Part shown: piece after piece, positions 1-7,931 of the stretch
Layout: each line of letters opens with the position of its first letter
Numbering within the stretch: the stretch's first letter is position 1
From: Streptomyces sp. LHD-70
GTDB taxonomy: Bacteria > Actinomycetota > Actinomycetes > Streptomycetales > Streptomycetaceae
Length of the DNA: 64,000 nucleotides
Assembly: GCF_031157275.1 (NCBI RefSeq)
Contig: NZ_JAVIFW010000008.1
Coordinates: 124,001 to 188,000 of the forward strand
Direction: 5' to 3'
The notes under the pieces: generated by a model
The model's input: only the letters and a program-made list of their open reading frames with translations
What the model was told of the DNA's origin: nothing
Databases searched by the model: none
Program-made: the position numbers and the translations under genes

Positions 1-812
1 TGGTACATGACGAGCGGGGCGTGCTGCTCGGTCCTGATGCGCCGGCGCAGCCGCTGGAACCGGCCGCCCTCCGCCCGCTCCGCCGGGTCGGCCGCCATGT
101 CGCCGAACTTCTTCGGGTGCAGCTCGCCCGCGAGGGCACGGGCGAACTGGCCGCGCTGGGCGGCGACGCAGGCCGCGACGAGCAGCAGCGTCGCCAGGCA
201 GACCCAGGCGTGGAAGGGCTTGACCGCACCGCCGGACGAGTCGAGGGAGAGGACCACCTCGGCGAACGCGTCGGGCAGCACCTCCGCGAGGAACCCGGCG
301 ACGCTCACGCCCTCGCCCTCACCGGCCACCACGGCGACCAGGGTGCCGAGCGCGAAGAGCAGCATCAGCCGCCCGTACCACTTCATCCACCAGGCCGGGA
401 AGCGGCGCCAGACCGGCGGGTTCTCGGCCGGGCCGCGGATCTTCCTGGCGAGGAAGAGCAGCAGCGAGGGCATCAGGAACACGAACAGCAGGTATTCGCT
501 GAGGACCACGCCGATGATCCACAGGAAGAGGACCCCCGCCGCCCAGCCCAGTTCGAGCCGCCGGGCCCGCAGCGCGTGCGCCAGGACGCGGGCCGCGTCG
601 AAGCCCAGCGAAGGGGCGGCGATGCGCTCCTCGTGGACGTACAGCTCGTCGATGACCGCGTTGCGGTACGTCTCGTCCAGGTAGCTGCCCGCGCACAGCA
701 GCCGGGTGGCCTCGCTGGCGCCGGGCGGGGTGACCGGGAGCGCGGGCGGCAGTCCGCCCCCCGAGGGCTCGGCCGGTCCTGACTGTGGCGGCACCTGCGC
801 CTGCTGCGACAA
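1..812 (-). CDS. Conserved membrane protein, C-terminus beyond left edge
   Basis: The reading frame runs off the left end of the window, so only the first ~270 residues are visible. A Pro/Gly-rich head is followed by a soluble stretch (around residues 30-80, TRLLCAGSYLDETYRNAVIDEL) and then several hydrophobic segments (two adjacent ones near residues 95-120 with LFLWIIGVVLSEYLLFVFLM-like sequence, one at LMLLFALGTLVAVVAG, one at LATLLLVAACVAA). I take the TTG at 812 as the start: GGGGGAG lies just upstream and an in-frame stop follows further upstream; GTG at 794 is an alternative. I do not recognise the family beyond conserved Streptomyces integral membrane protein; no catalytic motif is visible. 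It is read from the same strand as mdh, which ends in a strong terminator before this gene, so it is probably its own transcription unit. Confidence 0.6.
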   Translation of the reverse strand, partial: MSQQAQVPPQSGPAEPSGGGLPPALPVTPPGASEATRLLCAGSYLDETYRNAVIDELYVHEERIAAPSLGFDAARVLAHALRARRLELGWAAGVLFLWIIGVVLSEYLLFVFLMPSLLLFLARKIRGPAENPPVWRRFPAWWMKWYGRLMLLFALGTLVAVVAGEGEGVSVAGFLAEVLPDAFAEVVLSLDSSGGAVKPFHAWVCLATLLLVAACVAAQRGQFARALAGELHPKKFGDMAADPAERAEGGRFQRLRRRIRTEQHAPLVMY

Positions 813-917
813 CGCTCCCCCTGTGACTCAACTGCCGTACTGCACACGCGAGTTGGCGACCCGTTGTGTTCGGGATCACATCATAGAGGAGCCGCGGCGA
901 CACGGCGTACGAAAAAA

Positions 918-960
918 GCCTCCGCCCCGGCGGCCGTCGAACGGCCGCCGGGGCGGAGGC
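918..960 (-). terminator. Strong intrinsic terminator of mdh
   Basis: A ~19-bp GC-rich perfect stem with a short GAAC-type loop is followed, on the minus strand, by six T residues (plus-strand A run 912-917). This is a textbook rho-independent terminator, about 30 bp after the mdh stop codon. A true U-tract is uncommon in Streptomyces, which makes this one stand out. Confidence 0.9.
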
Positions 961-991
961 AGAAGTGCTGTGGTCGCTGCGGGTTCGGGGC

Positions 992-1981
992 TCAGAGCAG
1001 GTCGAGACCGCGGACCGCCTCGCGCTCCTCGGCGAGCTCCTTGACGGAGGCGTCGATGCGGGCGCGCGAGAACTCGTTGATGTCCAGGCCCTGGACGATC
1101 TCGTACTTGCCGTCCTTGGTGGTGACGGGGAAGGAGGAGATCAGGCCCTCCGGGACGCCGTACGAACCGTCGGACGGGATGCCCATGGAGGCCCAGTCGC
1201 CCTCGGCGGTGCCGTTGACCCAGGTGTGGACGTGGTCGATGGCGGCGTTGGCGGCGGAGGCGGCCGAGGACGCGCCACGGGCCTCGATGATCGCGGCGCC
1301 GCGCTTGGCGACGGTCGGGATGAAGGTGTCGGCCAGCCACTGCTCGTCGTTCACGACCTCGGCGGCGTTCTTGCCGGCGATCTCCGCGTGGAAGATGTCC
1401 GGGTACTGGGTCGCCGAGTGGTTGCCCCAAATGGTGAGGCGCTTGATGTCCTCGACGGAGGCGCCGGTCTTCTGGGCCAGCTGCGTCAGGGCGCGGTTGT
1501 GGTCCAGGCGGGTCATCGCGGTGAAGCGCTCGGCCGGTACGTCCGGGGCGGCGGCCTGGGCGATCAGGGCGTTGGTGTTGGCCGGGTTGCCGACGACGAG
1601 GACCTTGATGTCGTCCGCGGCGTGGTCGTTGATGGCCTTGCCCTGCGGCTTGAAGATGCCGCCGTTGGCGGCGAGCAGGTCACCGCGCTCCATGCCCTTG
1701 GTCCGCGGGCGGGCGCCGACGAGCAGCGCGACGTTGGCGCCCTCGAAGCCCTGGTTCGGGTCGTCGAAGATGTCGATGCCCTTGAGCAGCGGGAACGCGC
1801 AGTCGTCGAGCTCCATGGCGGTGCCCTCGGCGGCCTTGACGCCCTGCGGGATCTCGAGGAGGCGCAGCTTGACCGGCACGTCCGCGCCGAGCAGGTGGCC
1901 GGAGGCGATGCGGAAGAGCAGCGCGTAGCCGATCTGGCCGGCCGCGCCGGTGACGGTGACATTCACGGGAGTGCGGGTCAT
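992..1981 (-). CDS. mdh: Malate dehydrogenase
   Basis: Cytoplasmic NAD-dependent malate dehydrogenase of the TCA cycle, interconverting malate and oxaloacetate. The 329-residue length fits the actinobacterial (type 2, lactate/malate dehydrogenase) form. The N-terminal Rossmann motif GAAGQIGY is at residues ~11-18, substrate-binding arginines occur in VGARPRTKGMERGDLL (~92-107), NPANT (~132) is the usual cofactor/substrate loop, DHNRA follows at ~159, and the catalytic histidine is in WGNHS (~190). The start at 1981 is an ATG giving the normal N-terminus (MTRTPVNVTVTGAAG). The gene is monocistronic, with its own terminator downstream and ~550 bp of upstream non-coding DNA. Confidence 0.97.
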   Translation of the reverse strand: MTRTPVNVTVTGAAGQIGYALLFRIASGHLLGADVPVKLRLLEIPQGVKAAEGTAMELDDCAFPLLKGIDIFDDPNQGFEGANVALLVGARPRTKGMERGDLLAANGGIFKPQGKAINDHAADDIKVLVVGNPANTNALIAQAAAPDVPAERFTAMTRLDHNRALTQLAQKTGASVEDIKRLTIWGNHSATQYPDIFHAEIAGKNAAEVVNDEQWLADTFIPTVAKRGAAIIEARGASSAASAANAAIDHVHTWVNGTAEGDWASMGIPSDGSYGVPEGLISSFPVTTKDGKYEIVQGLDINEFSRARIDASVKELAEEREAVRGLDLL

Positions 1982-2528
1982 GGCGATCTCCGTTAAGACA
2001 GCTGGCGGTTGGGGCCCTGCCCCGGGGTGCGGGATCTCCGTACAGCCGCCTTCGTACCGATCGCCGATGGCTTCTCGATGATCGATCTCTTGGCGTCAAG
2101 AGAGATCCACCGGTCAGGCTATACCGCCCCACCGAACCCGCACCGCCGGACCCGTGTGGCCCGGCCCACACCACCCGCAGCGGCGACGGCCGTCCGTGAC
2201 GACGGCCGCCGCCGTCCACCTGCGTTCCCGTGGGGGGAGATGGACAGGCGCCTGCCCGAAGTCACGTGGACCATGCCTGATTCCCGCGCTCTGTTCGGCT
2301 GCGGCACCGTCGTGGCTGATCGCGCAGTTCCCCGCGCCCCTAAGAAACCGCCCCTTCGGGGCAAAAATCAGCCCCTCCGGCGTTTGAGATGGGGGTCCCC
2401 CCTGCTCGAGCGAAGCCGAGAGCTTGGGGGAGGGGTCCGGGGCGGAGCCCCGTGGCTGTCCGCAGGCCACGCGGCGCCAGCCGCATATCGACACAGCCGG
2501 GAAGGGGCGGGTAGGGGATAAGCCCACC
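1982..2528. other. Intergenic region upstream of mdh, no gene
   Basis: About 550 bp between the mdh start and the end of the DUF2690 gene. It holds the mdh promoter region (AT-richer stretch around 2070-2130) and, at about 2310-2455, a Streptomyces-type extragenic repeat. The open frames here have no plausible start or coding bias. Confidence 0.6.
2310..2455. repeat. Streptomyces extragenic repeat with palindromes
   Basis: This stretch contains the phrase CGCAGTTCCCCGCGCCCCT (2323-2341), a CCGCCCCTTCGGGGC hairpin, CAGCCCCTCCGGCGTTTGAG and a CCCCC...TGCTCGAGC / GAGAGCTTGGGGG imperfect palindrome, ending in GGTCCGGGGCGGAGCCCCG. From general knowledge these modules recur, in the same order, between genes of many Streptomyces chromosomes. 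They may act as bidirectional terminators between convergent or tandem units; the copy here lies just 3' of the DUF2690 gene's stop on the opposite flank of mdh's promoter. Confidence 0.7.
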
Positions 2529-3650
2529 TCAGCCACCAGCCCCCGTGCAGCCCTTCAGGCCCGACGCAAGCGTCGCGCACGCCTTCGCGTCCGCGGCGGA
2601 CCCCACGGCCACCATCGGCGTGTACGCGTCCCCGTCCCCGTCGACCTCGCCGTCCTGACCGTCCTGGCCGTCCTCGCCGTCCTGGCCGTCCTGGCCGTCC
2701 TCGCCGTCGGACGTCGCGCCCGATCCCGTGATCCGCACCGTGTCGCCGGGCGCGGCCTGGGTGATGCGGGCCCAGGCGGCGCCGCAGGTCTTGCTGTAGC
2801 GGACCTCGACGAGGGCGGTGCCGACGGTGACGCTGGTCGACGTCAGCGCCAACTCGCCGCTGCACTCCATCCGTTCGGGGTCCTCGCCGGTGCAGTCCGC
2901 GCCCACGCACTTCACCCCGTCGGGCAGCTTCGGCGCGCTGCTCGTCGGCGCCGGGGACGGCTTCGCCTCCGCCTCGCCCCCGCCGAACCCGAAGCCGGTG
3001 AGGTACAGCGCGCCCGCGGCCACCGCCAGGACCAGGACGGCCGCGACGAGGATCGCCGTCCCCTTCCGCCCCTTCCGCGGCCCACCGCCCGCCGGGCGCC
3101 CCGGCCCCGCTCCCCCGGGCAGGGCGTCCCGCGGGGTGCCCGAGGGGTCCACGGGGCCGAGGGGGTACGCGGACGCCGCGGGGCGCGCGGACGGTGCGGC
3201 GGTCGCGGCGGACGCAGCCGGCGCAGCGGTCGCGGCCGGGCCGCCGCCCTGCCGTCCACGCCCCCCGGCGCCCGCGCCCCCACCGCGCGCCTTCGCGTCC
3301 GGCTGCGGCCCGAACTCCCCCAGGGCGGCGCGCGCCTGGGAGATGCGGATCGCCTCCATGGTCATGTCGTGCCGCATCTCGGACCGGCTCCAGGCCCGCT
3401 CCGCCAGCTCCCACATCGTGGTGAGGTGCATCGGATTGGTACCGGTGACCTCGGCCAGGGCGACGATCGCACCCTTGGGCGCGAGCAGCCGGCCGTTCAG
3501 ATACCGCTCCCAGGACGTCTTGCTGTACCCGGTGCGGTCCGAGAGCGCGGCGATGCTCAGACCGCTGCGGTCGACGAGCCGGCGCAGCTGGCTCGCGAAC
3601 TCCCGTACCTGCGGATCGAGTTCCTCCGGCAGTGCCTTCCAACGAGGCAT
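2529..3650 (-). CDS. Membrane-anchored HTH protein with DUF2690 domain
   Basis: A 373-residue protein with three parts. Residues ~10-75 form an XRE-type helix-turn-helix (IAALSDRTGYSKTSWERYLNGRLLAP region). A low-complexity Ala/Gly/Pro linker follows, then one transmembrane helix (~198-220, ILVAAVLVLAVAAGALYL). The C-terminal part is a DUF2690 domain with paired cysteines (CVGADCTGEDPERMEC, and later C...C near GLKGC), presumably outside the membrane. This layout is common in Streptomyces and suggests a one-pass regulator that links an extracytoplasmic sensor to DNA; the signal is unknown. The DUF2690 domain carries a Gly-X-Asp tandem insert (described separately). ATG start at 3650. Confidence 0.88.
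   Translation of the reverse strand: MPRWKALPEELDPQVREFASQLRRLVDRSGLSIAALSDRTGYSKTSWERYLNGRLLAPKGAIVALAEVTGTNPMHLTTMWELAERAWSRSEMRHDMTMEAIRISQARAALGEFGPQPDAKARGGGAGAGGRGRQGGGPAATAAPAASAATAAPSARPAASAYPLGPVDPSGTPRDALPGGAGPGRPAGGGPRKGRKGTAILVAAVLVLAVAAGALYLTGFGFGGGEAEAKPSPAPTSSAPKLPDGVKCVGADCTGEDPERMECSGELALTSTSVTVGTALVEVRYSKTCGAAWARITQAAPGDTVRITGSGATSDGEDGQDGQDGEDGQDGQDGEVDGDGDAYTPMVAVGSAADAKACATLASGLKGCTGAGG
2641..2709 (-). repeat. 9-bp tandem repeats encoding a collagen-like Gly-X-Y tract
   Basis: Inside the DUF2690 gene the DNA is an array of nine-base units (plus strand GCCGTCCTG/GCCGTCCTC variants) encoding GED-GQD-GQD-GED-GQD-GQD-GEV. The insert sits between the conserved ITGSGATS and YTPMVAV segments of the domain, at a loop. 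It probably varies in copy number between strains. Confidence 0.8.
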
Positions 3651-4084
3651 ACTTCCCCCCTTCTCCCCAGTCCCCCGCGTCCGACGTGACGACCCCCGCG
3701 CGTGCTGCCTGCCGTACCCGCGTCCTGACTACCCAGGGGGATGGCCGTGCCCGGGAGGTCAGTTCCCTCGGCGGGGGCGGACAGTTGCACGCATGACCCG
3801 TGCGCGCCCCGGCGCGCCCGTGAATACGCCGTCAGTCTCCCACCGCCGTACGGATGCGCCACATGGAGCCCCGTGACCTTGCCGCCACGGCCCCGGACGC
3901 CATGGCCGGAAGGTCATTACGGGCTCGTGAAGATCGTTGCCGCCCGGACACACCGTGTCGGAATGGTCACCTCCGCGTCACAGGCACCAGGCGGCACTTG
4001 ATCCCCCGTTGTCGCGTCCATGACTCTGGATTCCGGGCGGGAACGCAGCGGGGGAGAACACCTGCGACCCGCCCGCTCAAGCCG
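3651..4084. other. Intergenic region, no gene recognised
   Basis: About 430 bp upstream of the DUF2690 gene. Short frames exist on both strands but none has a ribosome binding site plus coding bias. It presumably holds the promoter of the DUF2690 gene; I see no clear operator. Confidence 0.5.
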
Positions 4085-4124
4085 ACGGCGCCCGTCCTCC
4101 CTCGGGGGAGAGGACGGGCGCCGT
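4085..4124 (-). terminator. Hairpin terminator after the folD-DUF3017 unit
   Basis: A 14-bp perfect stem (ACGGCGCCCGTCCT and its complement) with a 12-base loop lies 10 bp after the DUF3017 stop codon. There is no U-tract, as usual for Streptomyces. Confidence 0.8.
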
Positions 4125-4134
4125 CACGGTTGGC

Positions 4135-4563
4135 CTAGTTGGTCACCGTGAAGTGCAGGATCCCCTCCAGGAACGGGATTTCCAGGCCGTCCGGCTGCGC
4201 CATCAGCGCGAGCAGCACGATCACCAGGCCCAAGAGCCCGTACGTCACCATGTCGGTGAAGCGGGAGCGGACCGCCAGCATGCCCACCGAGGGCAGCACC
4301 CAGCGCAGCACGGCACCCGCGAGCAGGGCGACGCCGATCAGGACCGTGCCGACCCGGAACAGGTCGAACGCCGTCAGGAGCAGCCCGACACCGGTCAGGC
4401 CGAGCACGGTGAGCATCGGCCACTGGCGTGCGGGCGCGGGCGCGTCCCCGGCGGCGGCGCGGCCACCGCCCTCGGGCCGCGCGGTGTCCCGGGTGATCGA
4501 CGGGAACCGCCGCGTCTTCTTCCGGGGCTCCTGGGCCTCTTCACTCACGGACGCACCACCCAT
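4135..4563 (-). CDS. DUF3017 membrane protein
   Basis: A 142-residue protein with a basic, disordered N-terminus (EAQEPRKKTRRFPS) and three hydrophobic helices (LTVLGLTGVGLLLTAF, VGTVLIGVALLAGAVLRWVL, MVTYGLLGLVIVLLALM), matching the actinobacterial DUF3017 family of unknown function. I place the start at ATG 4563, one base after the folD stop (TGA-C-ATG), indicating translational coupling; GTG 4548 is an alternative. It is co-transcribed with folD, an arrangement seen across Streptomyces, but no functional link is known. Confidence 0.85.
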   Translation of the reverse strand: MGGASVSEEAQEPRKKTRRFPSITRDTARPEGGGRAAAGDAPAPARQWPMLTVLGLTGVGLLLTAFDLFRVGTVLIGVALLAGAVLRWVLPSVGMLAVRSRFTDMVTYGLLGLVIVLLALMAQPDGLEIPFLEGILHFTVTN

Positions 4564-4564
4564 G

Positions 4565-5446
4565 TCACCGAGCACCCTGTGCGCCCGCGGCCTGCTCCGA
4601 CGCAAGCTCGGCAGCCTCCACCACGTTCACGAGCAGCTGCGCCCGCGTCATCGGGCCCACGCCGCCCGGGTTGGGCGACAGCCAGCCCGCGACCTCGGCG
4701 ACGCCCGGGTGCACATCGCCGACGATCCTGCCGTTCTCGTCCCGGCTGACGCCGACGTCGAGCACCGCGGCGCCCGGCCGCACGTCCTCCGGCTTGATCA
4801 GGTGCGGGGAGCCGGCCGCGGCCACGATGATGTCGGCCTGGCGCAGCTGGGCGGCGAGGTCACGGGTGCCGGTGTGGCACTGCGTCACGGTCGCGTTCTC
4901 CGACTTACGGGTGAGCAGCAGCGGCAGCGACCGTCCGATGGTCACGCCCCGGCCGACGACGACCACGTGCGCCCCGTTGATCTCCACACCGAACTGCCGG
5001 AGCAGCTGGATCACGCCGTACGGGGTGCAGGGCAGCGGCGCCGGCTCGTTGAGGACGAGTCGGCCGAGGTTCATGGGGTGCAGGCCGTCCGCGTCCTTGG
5101 CGGGGTCGATGAGCTCCAGGATGCGGTTCTCGTCGATGCCCTTGGGGAGCGGCAGCTGCACGATGTACCCGGTGCAGGCCGGGTCCTCGTTCAGCTCGCG
5201 CACGACCGCCTCGATCTCGTCCTGCGTGGCGGTGGCGGGCAGTTCACGCTGGATGGACGCGATGCCCACCTGCGCGCAGTCGCGGTGCTTGCCCGCGACG
5301 TACTTCTGGCTGCCGGGATCCTCCCCGACGAGCACGGTGCCGAGGCCGGGGGTGACACCCCGCGCCTTCAGCGCTTCCACACGGCGGACGAGGTCGGCCT
5401 TGATCGCTGCGGCGGTGGCCTTGCCATCGAGAATCTGGGCGGTCAT
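4565..5446 (-). CDS. folD: Bifunctional 5,10-methylene-THF dehydrogenase / methenyl-THF cyclohydrolase
   Basis: FolD interconverts 5,10-methylene-, 5,10-methenyl- and 10-formyl-tetrahydrofolate in the cytoplasm using NADP, supplying 10-formyl-THF to PurN and PurH, both encoded nearby. The product is 293 residues. The catalytic Tyr/Lys pair is visible in YVAGKHRDCAQVGI, followed by QLPLPKGID, the Rossmann segment VVVGRGVTIGRSLPLLL and the conserved VLDVGVSRDENGRIVGDV and NPGGVGPMTRAQLLVNVVEAA. The frame remains open upstream, but the ATG at 5446 (MTAQILDGKATAAAIKADL) is preceded by GGGGG and gives the family N-terminus. The stop lies one base before the DUF3017 start. Confidence 0.96.
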   Translation of the reverse strand: MTAQILDGKATAAAIKADLVRRVEALKARGVTPGLGTVLVGEDPGSQKYVAGKHRDCAQVGIASIQRELPATATQDEIEAVVRELNEDPACTGYIVQLPLPKGIDENRILELIDPAKDADGLHPMNLGRLVLNEPAPLPCTPYGVIQLLRQFGVEINGAHVVVVGRGVTIGRSLPLLLTRKSENATVTQCHTGTRDLAAQLRQADIIVAAAGSPHLIKPEDVRPGAAVLDVGVSRDENGRIVGDVHPGVAEVAGWLSPNPGGVGPMTRAQLLVNVVEAAELASEQAAGAQGAR

Positions 5447-5691
5447 GCCCCCATCCTCGCGGATGAACCGCCCCACGCTCCAATCCGGACGGATCCGACC
5501 CCCGACCTCACCCTGTGTTGCACTTGCACAACTCTTCAGGCCGTGGCTGGACAAACACGCCGCGCGTTTAGAACGATGAGCGGCGCAGTGCCGCGGGCAG
5601 TGCACGGGGGGAACACCGCAAGACCGCTCTGACTCAAGGTCCTCCGTACCGACCGCGTAGTCCACGCACGTCAACGGAGGAATCAACCGCC

Positions 5692-6258
5692 ATGAGTTTC
5701 GGCGACCCGAACAATCCCTACGGGCAGCCGCCCCAGCCCGGCCCGTACGGCCAGCCCCAGGGCCAGCCCGGTTACGGCTACCCGCAGGCCCCGCCGGTGC
5801 AGCAGCCGTACGGCGGCTACCCGGCCGGCCCGATGGAGATGCCCAAGCCCGCCGGGCAGGCCCGGATCTTCGTCGGGATCGTCGCCGGTGCGCACGCGAT
5901 CGTCGCGGTTCTCTACGGTGTCGCGATGGCGATGTTCGACAACTACGTCGACAACGCGGGACTCTCCGACGACGAGGCTTCGATGGCCTCCGGCCTCGGC
6001 CTGGGCTTCATCGGCTTCTTTATGGTGCTCGCCACCGTGTGGGCGATCCTCGGTCTCGTCATCTCTCTGCAGTGGCCGAAGGGCGGCAACGGCCTCCGCG
6101 TGTTCGCGATCGTCTACGGTTCCCTCGCGATCATCACTGGCATCTTCAACATCACCACATACGGCCTTGGCCTGGCCATCATCGCGCTGTCGATCCTGGT
6201 GATCGTGTTCGCCGCGAAGCGCGAAACGGCCCAGTGGTTCCAGCGCCCGCGCTACTGA
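5692..6258 (+). CDS. Pro/Gly/Gln-rich small membrane protein, first PNNPYGQ paralogue
   Basis: A 188-residue protein. Residues 1-55 are a low-complexity head starting MSFGDPNNPYGQ and rich in PYGQ/GYGYP; the rest has four hydrophobic segments (residues ~58-80, ~102-128, ~138-156, ~160-175), ending in the basic tail KRETAQWFQRPRY. The ribosome binding site is GGAGGAATCAACCGCC before ATG. The membrane part resembles DUF4064-like four-helix proteins but lacks the RDD signature of its two downstream neighbours, so only the head is shared. Such heads often precede membrane domains in Streptomyces; function unknown. Confidence 0.85.
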   Translation: MSFGDPNNPYGQPPQPGPYGQPQGQPGYGYPQAPPVQQPYGGYPAGPMEMPKPAGQARIFVGIVAGAHAIVAVLYGVAMAMFDNYVDNAGLSDDEASMASGLGLGFIGFFMVLATVWAILGLVISLQWPKGGNGLRVFAIVYGSLAIITGIFNITTYGLGLAIIALSILVIVFAAKRETAQWFQRPRY

Positions 6259-6304
6259 ACCACACCGCTCTCCTCAGTCCCCCCATTCCCGGAGGAATCT
6301 CGCC

Positions 6305-6946
6305 ATGAGTTTCGGCGACCCGAACAACCCCTACGGCCAGCAGCCGCAGCAGCCCCAGCAGGGCGGCCAGCCGTACGGCTACCCCCAGCAGCCCCAGGGC
6401 CAGCCCGGCTACGGCTACCCGCAGCAGGCCCCCCAGGGCGTCCCGCCCCAGCAGGGCTACGGCTACCCGCAGCAGCCCGGATACCCGCAGCAGCAGGCCG
6501 GCTACCCGGGCCACCCGCAGCAGATGTACGGCGGCGCCCCCCAGTACGCACACTGGGGCCTGCGCGCCGGCGGACTCATCGTCGACGGGCTCGTGTTCGG
6601 CGTGGCGTACATCCCGGCTCTGATCGGTATCGCGATCGCCCAGGACAGCCCGGAATTCGCGACCATCCTGTCCATCCTCGGCTTCGTTCTGCTGGTCGGT
6701 CTCGCCATCTACCAGCTCATTCAGGAAGGCAAGACCGGACAGACGATCGGCAAGAAGGCCCTCGGTATCCGTCTCCTCCGGGAGACGGACGGCCAGCCGC
6801 TCGGCGTGGGCATGGCCTTCGTGCGCCGACTCGCCCACTTCCTCGACTCCCTGGCCTGCTACCTCGGCTGGCTCTGGCCGCTCTGGGACGCCAAGAAGCA
6901 GTGCTTCGCCGACAAGGTCTGCGGCTCCATCGTGGTCAAGGGCTGA
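6305..6946 (+). CDS. RDD family membrane protein, second PNNPYGQ paralogue
   Basis: A 213-residue protein whose first ~80 residues are PQQ/GYGYPQQ repeats after MSFGDPNNPYGQ. An RDD domain follows: a small residue-rich first helix (LRAGGLIVDGLVFGVAYIPALIG), a second helix (FATILSILGFVLLVGLAIYQL), and the conserved TIGKKALGIRLLRETDGQPLGVGMAFVRR motif before the last helical part (DSLACYLGWLWPLWDAKKQCFADKVC). The canonical R-D-D of the first helix appears here as R-D. RDD proteins are multi-pass membrane proteins, a few of which act in Na+/H+ exchange; a specific role cannot be assigned. It has an SD sequence (CCGGAGGAATC) and lies 46 bp after the previous gene, so they are probably co-transcribed. 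Confidence 0.88.
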   Translation: MSFGDPNNPYGQQPQQPQQGGQPYGYPQQPQGQPGYGYPQQAPQGVPPQQGYGYPQQPGYPQQQAGYPGHPQQMYGGAPQYAHWGLRAGGLIVDGLVFGVAYIPALIGIAIAQDSPEFATILSILGFVLLVGLAIYQLIQEGKTGQTIGKKALGIRLLRETDGQPLGVGMAFVRRLAHFLDSLACYLGWLWPLWDAKKQCFADKVCGSIVVKG

Positions 6947-6967
6947 CCACACGTTCGCACGACCACC

Positions 6968-7005
6968 GTGCCCCTCTCTGGATGACAGCGTCCGAAGAGG
7001 GGCAC
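6968..7005 (+). terminator. Hairpin terminator after the first RDD gene
   Basis: A 10-bp perfect stem GTGCCCCTCT / AGAGGGGCAC with an 18-base loop, 21 bp after the stop codon. Confidence 0.75.
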
Positions 7006-7128
7006 GATCGTCAACACGTGCCCACGCACTAAGGTTTGGCCCTGGTTCCGGCTTCGTACCATCTCGCCGTTCTTCGACAGCTCGGCCGTCGGCAGGGCCG
7101 GCACGACAAGGCAGGATGAAGAAGCGCC

Positions 7129-7761
7129 ATGAGCTTCGGTAACCCGAACAACCCGTACGGGCAGCAGTCGCAAGGTCAGCCCGGCTACGGCTACCCGCAA
7201 CAGCAGGCCGGCCACCCGACCCCAAGCAGCCTCGGCTTCGTGCAGCTGCCGACGCTCGGCACCGTCCAACTCGCGAGCATGGGCTCACGGTTCGGAGCCC
7301 GCCTGATCGACGGCGTCGTGCTCGGCGTCATCTGCGGCATCCTCGGGACCGTCGGGCTGCTCAGCGCGATCGGCCTGGCCAACGAGGCTGACCAATGCAA
7401 CTGGCGGGACGCCGACTATTACGAGTGCCGCGACGACGCCTACATGAACGCCTTGGTGGTCGGCCTCGGCGTCACGGCTGCCCTCGTCCTCATCACTCTG
7501 CTCTACGAATGGCTGATGATCTCGTTCGTCGGCGCGACGCTCGGCAAGAAGGCCCTGGGTATCAAGGTCGTGCGGGACGACACCGGTCAAGCTCCCGGCA
7601 TCGGCGGCGGCTTCGTGCGCTGGATCATGCCGCAGCTCGGCGGCATCCTCTGCGGGATCGGCACACTACTCGTGTACCTTTCCCCGTCCTGGGACAACTC
7701 CGGACGCCAGCAGGGGTGGCACGACAAGGCCGCGCACACGGTCGTCATCAAGAAGCCGTAA
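7129..7761 (+). CDS. RDD family membrane protein, third PNNPYGQ paralogue
   Basis: A 210-residue protein with a short head (MSFGNPNNPYGQQSQGQPGYGYPQ) and a complete RDD domain: GSRFGARLIDGVVLGVICGILG gives the R-D pair in helix 1, YMNALVVGLGVTAALVLITLLYEWLMISFVGATLGKKALGIKVV covers helix 2 and the conserved LGKKALGIKV loop, and IGGGFVRWIMPQLGGILCGIGTLLVYL is helix 3. A Cys/Asp-rich loop (QCNWRDADYYECRDD) separates helices 1 and 2. It follows a terminator, so it probably has its own promoter in 7006-7128. Tandem duplication with the previous gene is likely, followed by divergence. Confidence 0.88.
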   Translation: MSFGNPNNPYGQQSQGQPGYGYPQQQAGHPTPSSLGFVQLPTLGTVQLASMGSRFGARLIDGVVLGVICGILGTVGLLSAIGLANEADQCNWRDADYYECRDDAYMNALVVGLGVTAALVLITLLYEWLMISFVGATLGKKALGIKVVRDDTGQAPGIGGGFVRWIMPQLGGILCGIGTLLVYLSPSWDNSGRQQGWHDKAAHTVVIKKP

Positions 7762-7784
7762 CCCCACCCCCCACTTGGCACGGC

Positions 7785-7824
7785 GAAGCGCCCCTCTCCG
7801 GTCCCGTCCGGAGAGGGGCGCTTC
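7785..7824 (+). terminator. Strong hairpin terminator after third RDD gene
   Basis: A 16-bp perfect stem (GAAGCGCCCCTCTCCG and complement) with an 8-base loop, 23 bp after the stop. Confidence 0.85.
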
Positions 7825-7931
7825 GCGTTCGCCGTGATCTCAGAAGCCCTGGCGCGACGCCCTCACGCGCCAGGTATAGCCTGAAATCGTCTCATTGGTT
7901 AGCACGGTCGCTCTTCACACAGGAGTGACTC

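Noticed and set aside
1..903. Plus-strand and alternative minus-strand frames at the left end
   Set aside because: Only the frame starting at TTG 812 shows hydrophobic helices and coding bias; the others are Arg/Ala-rich shadows.
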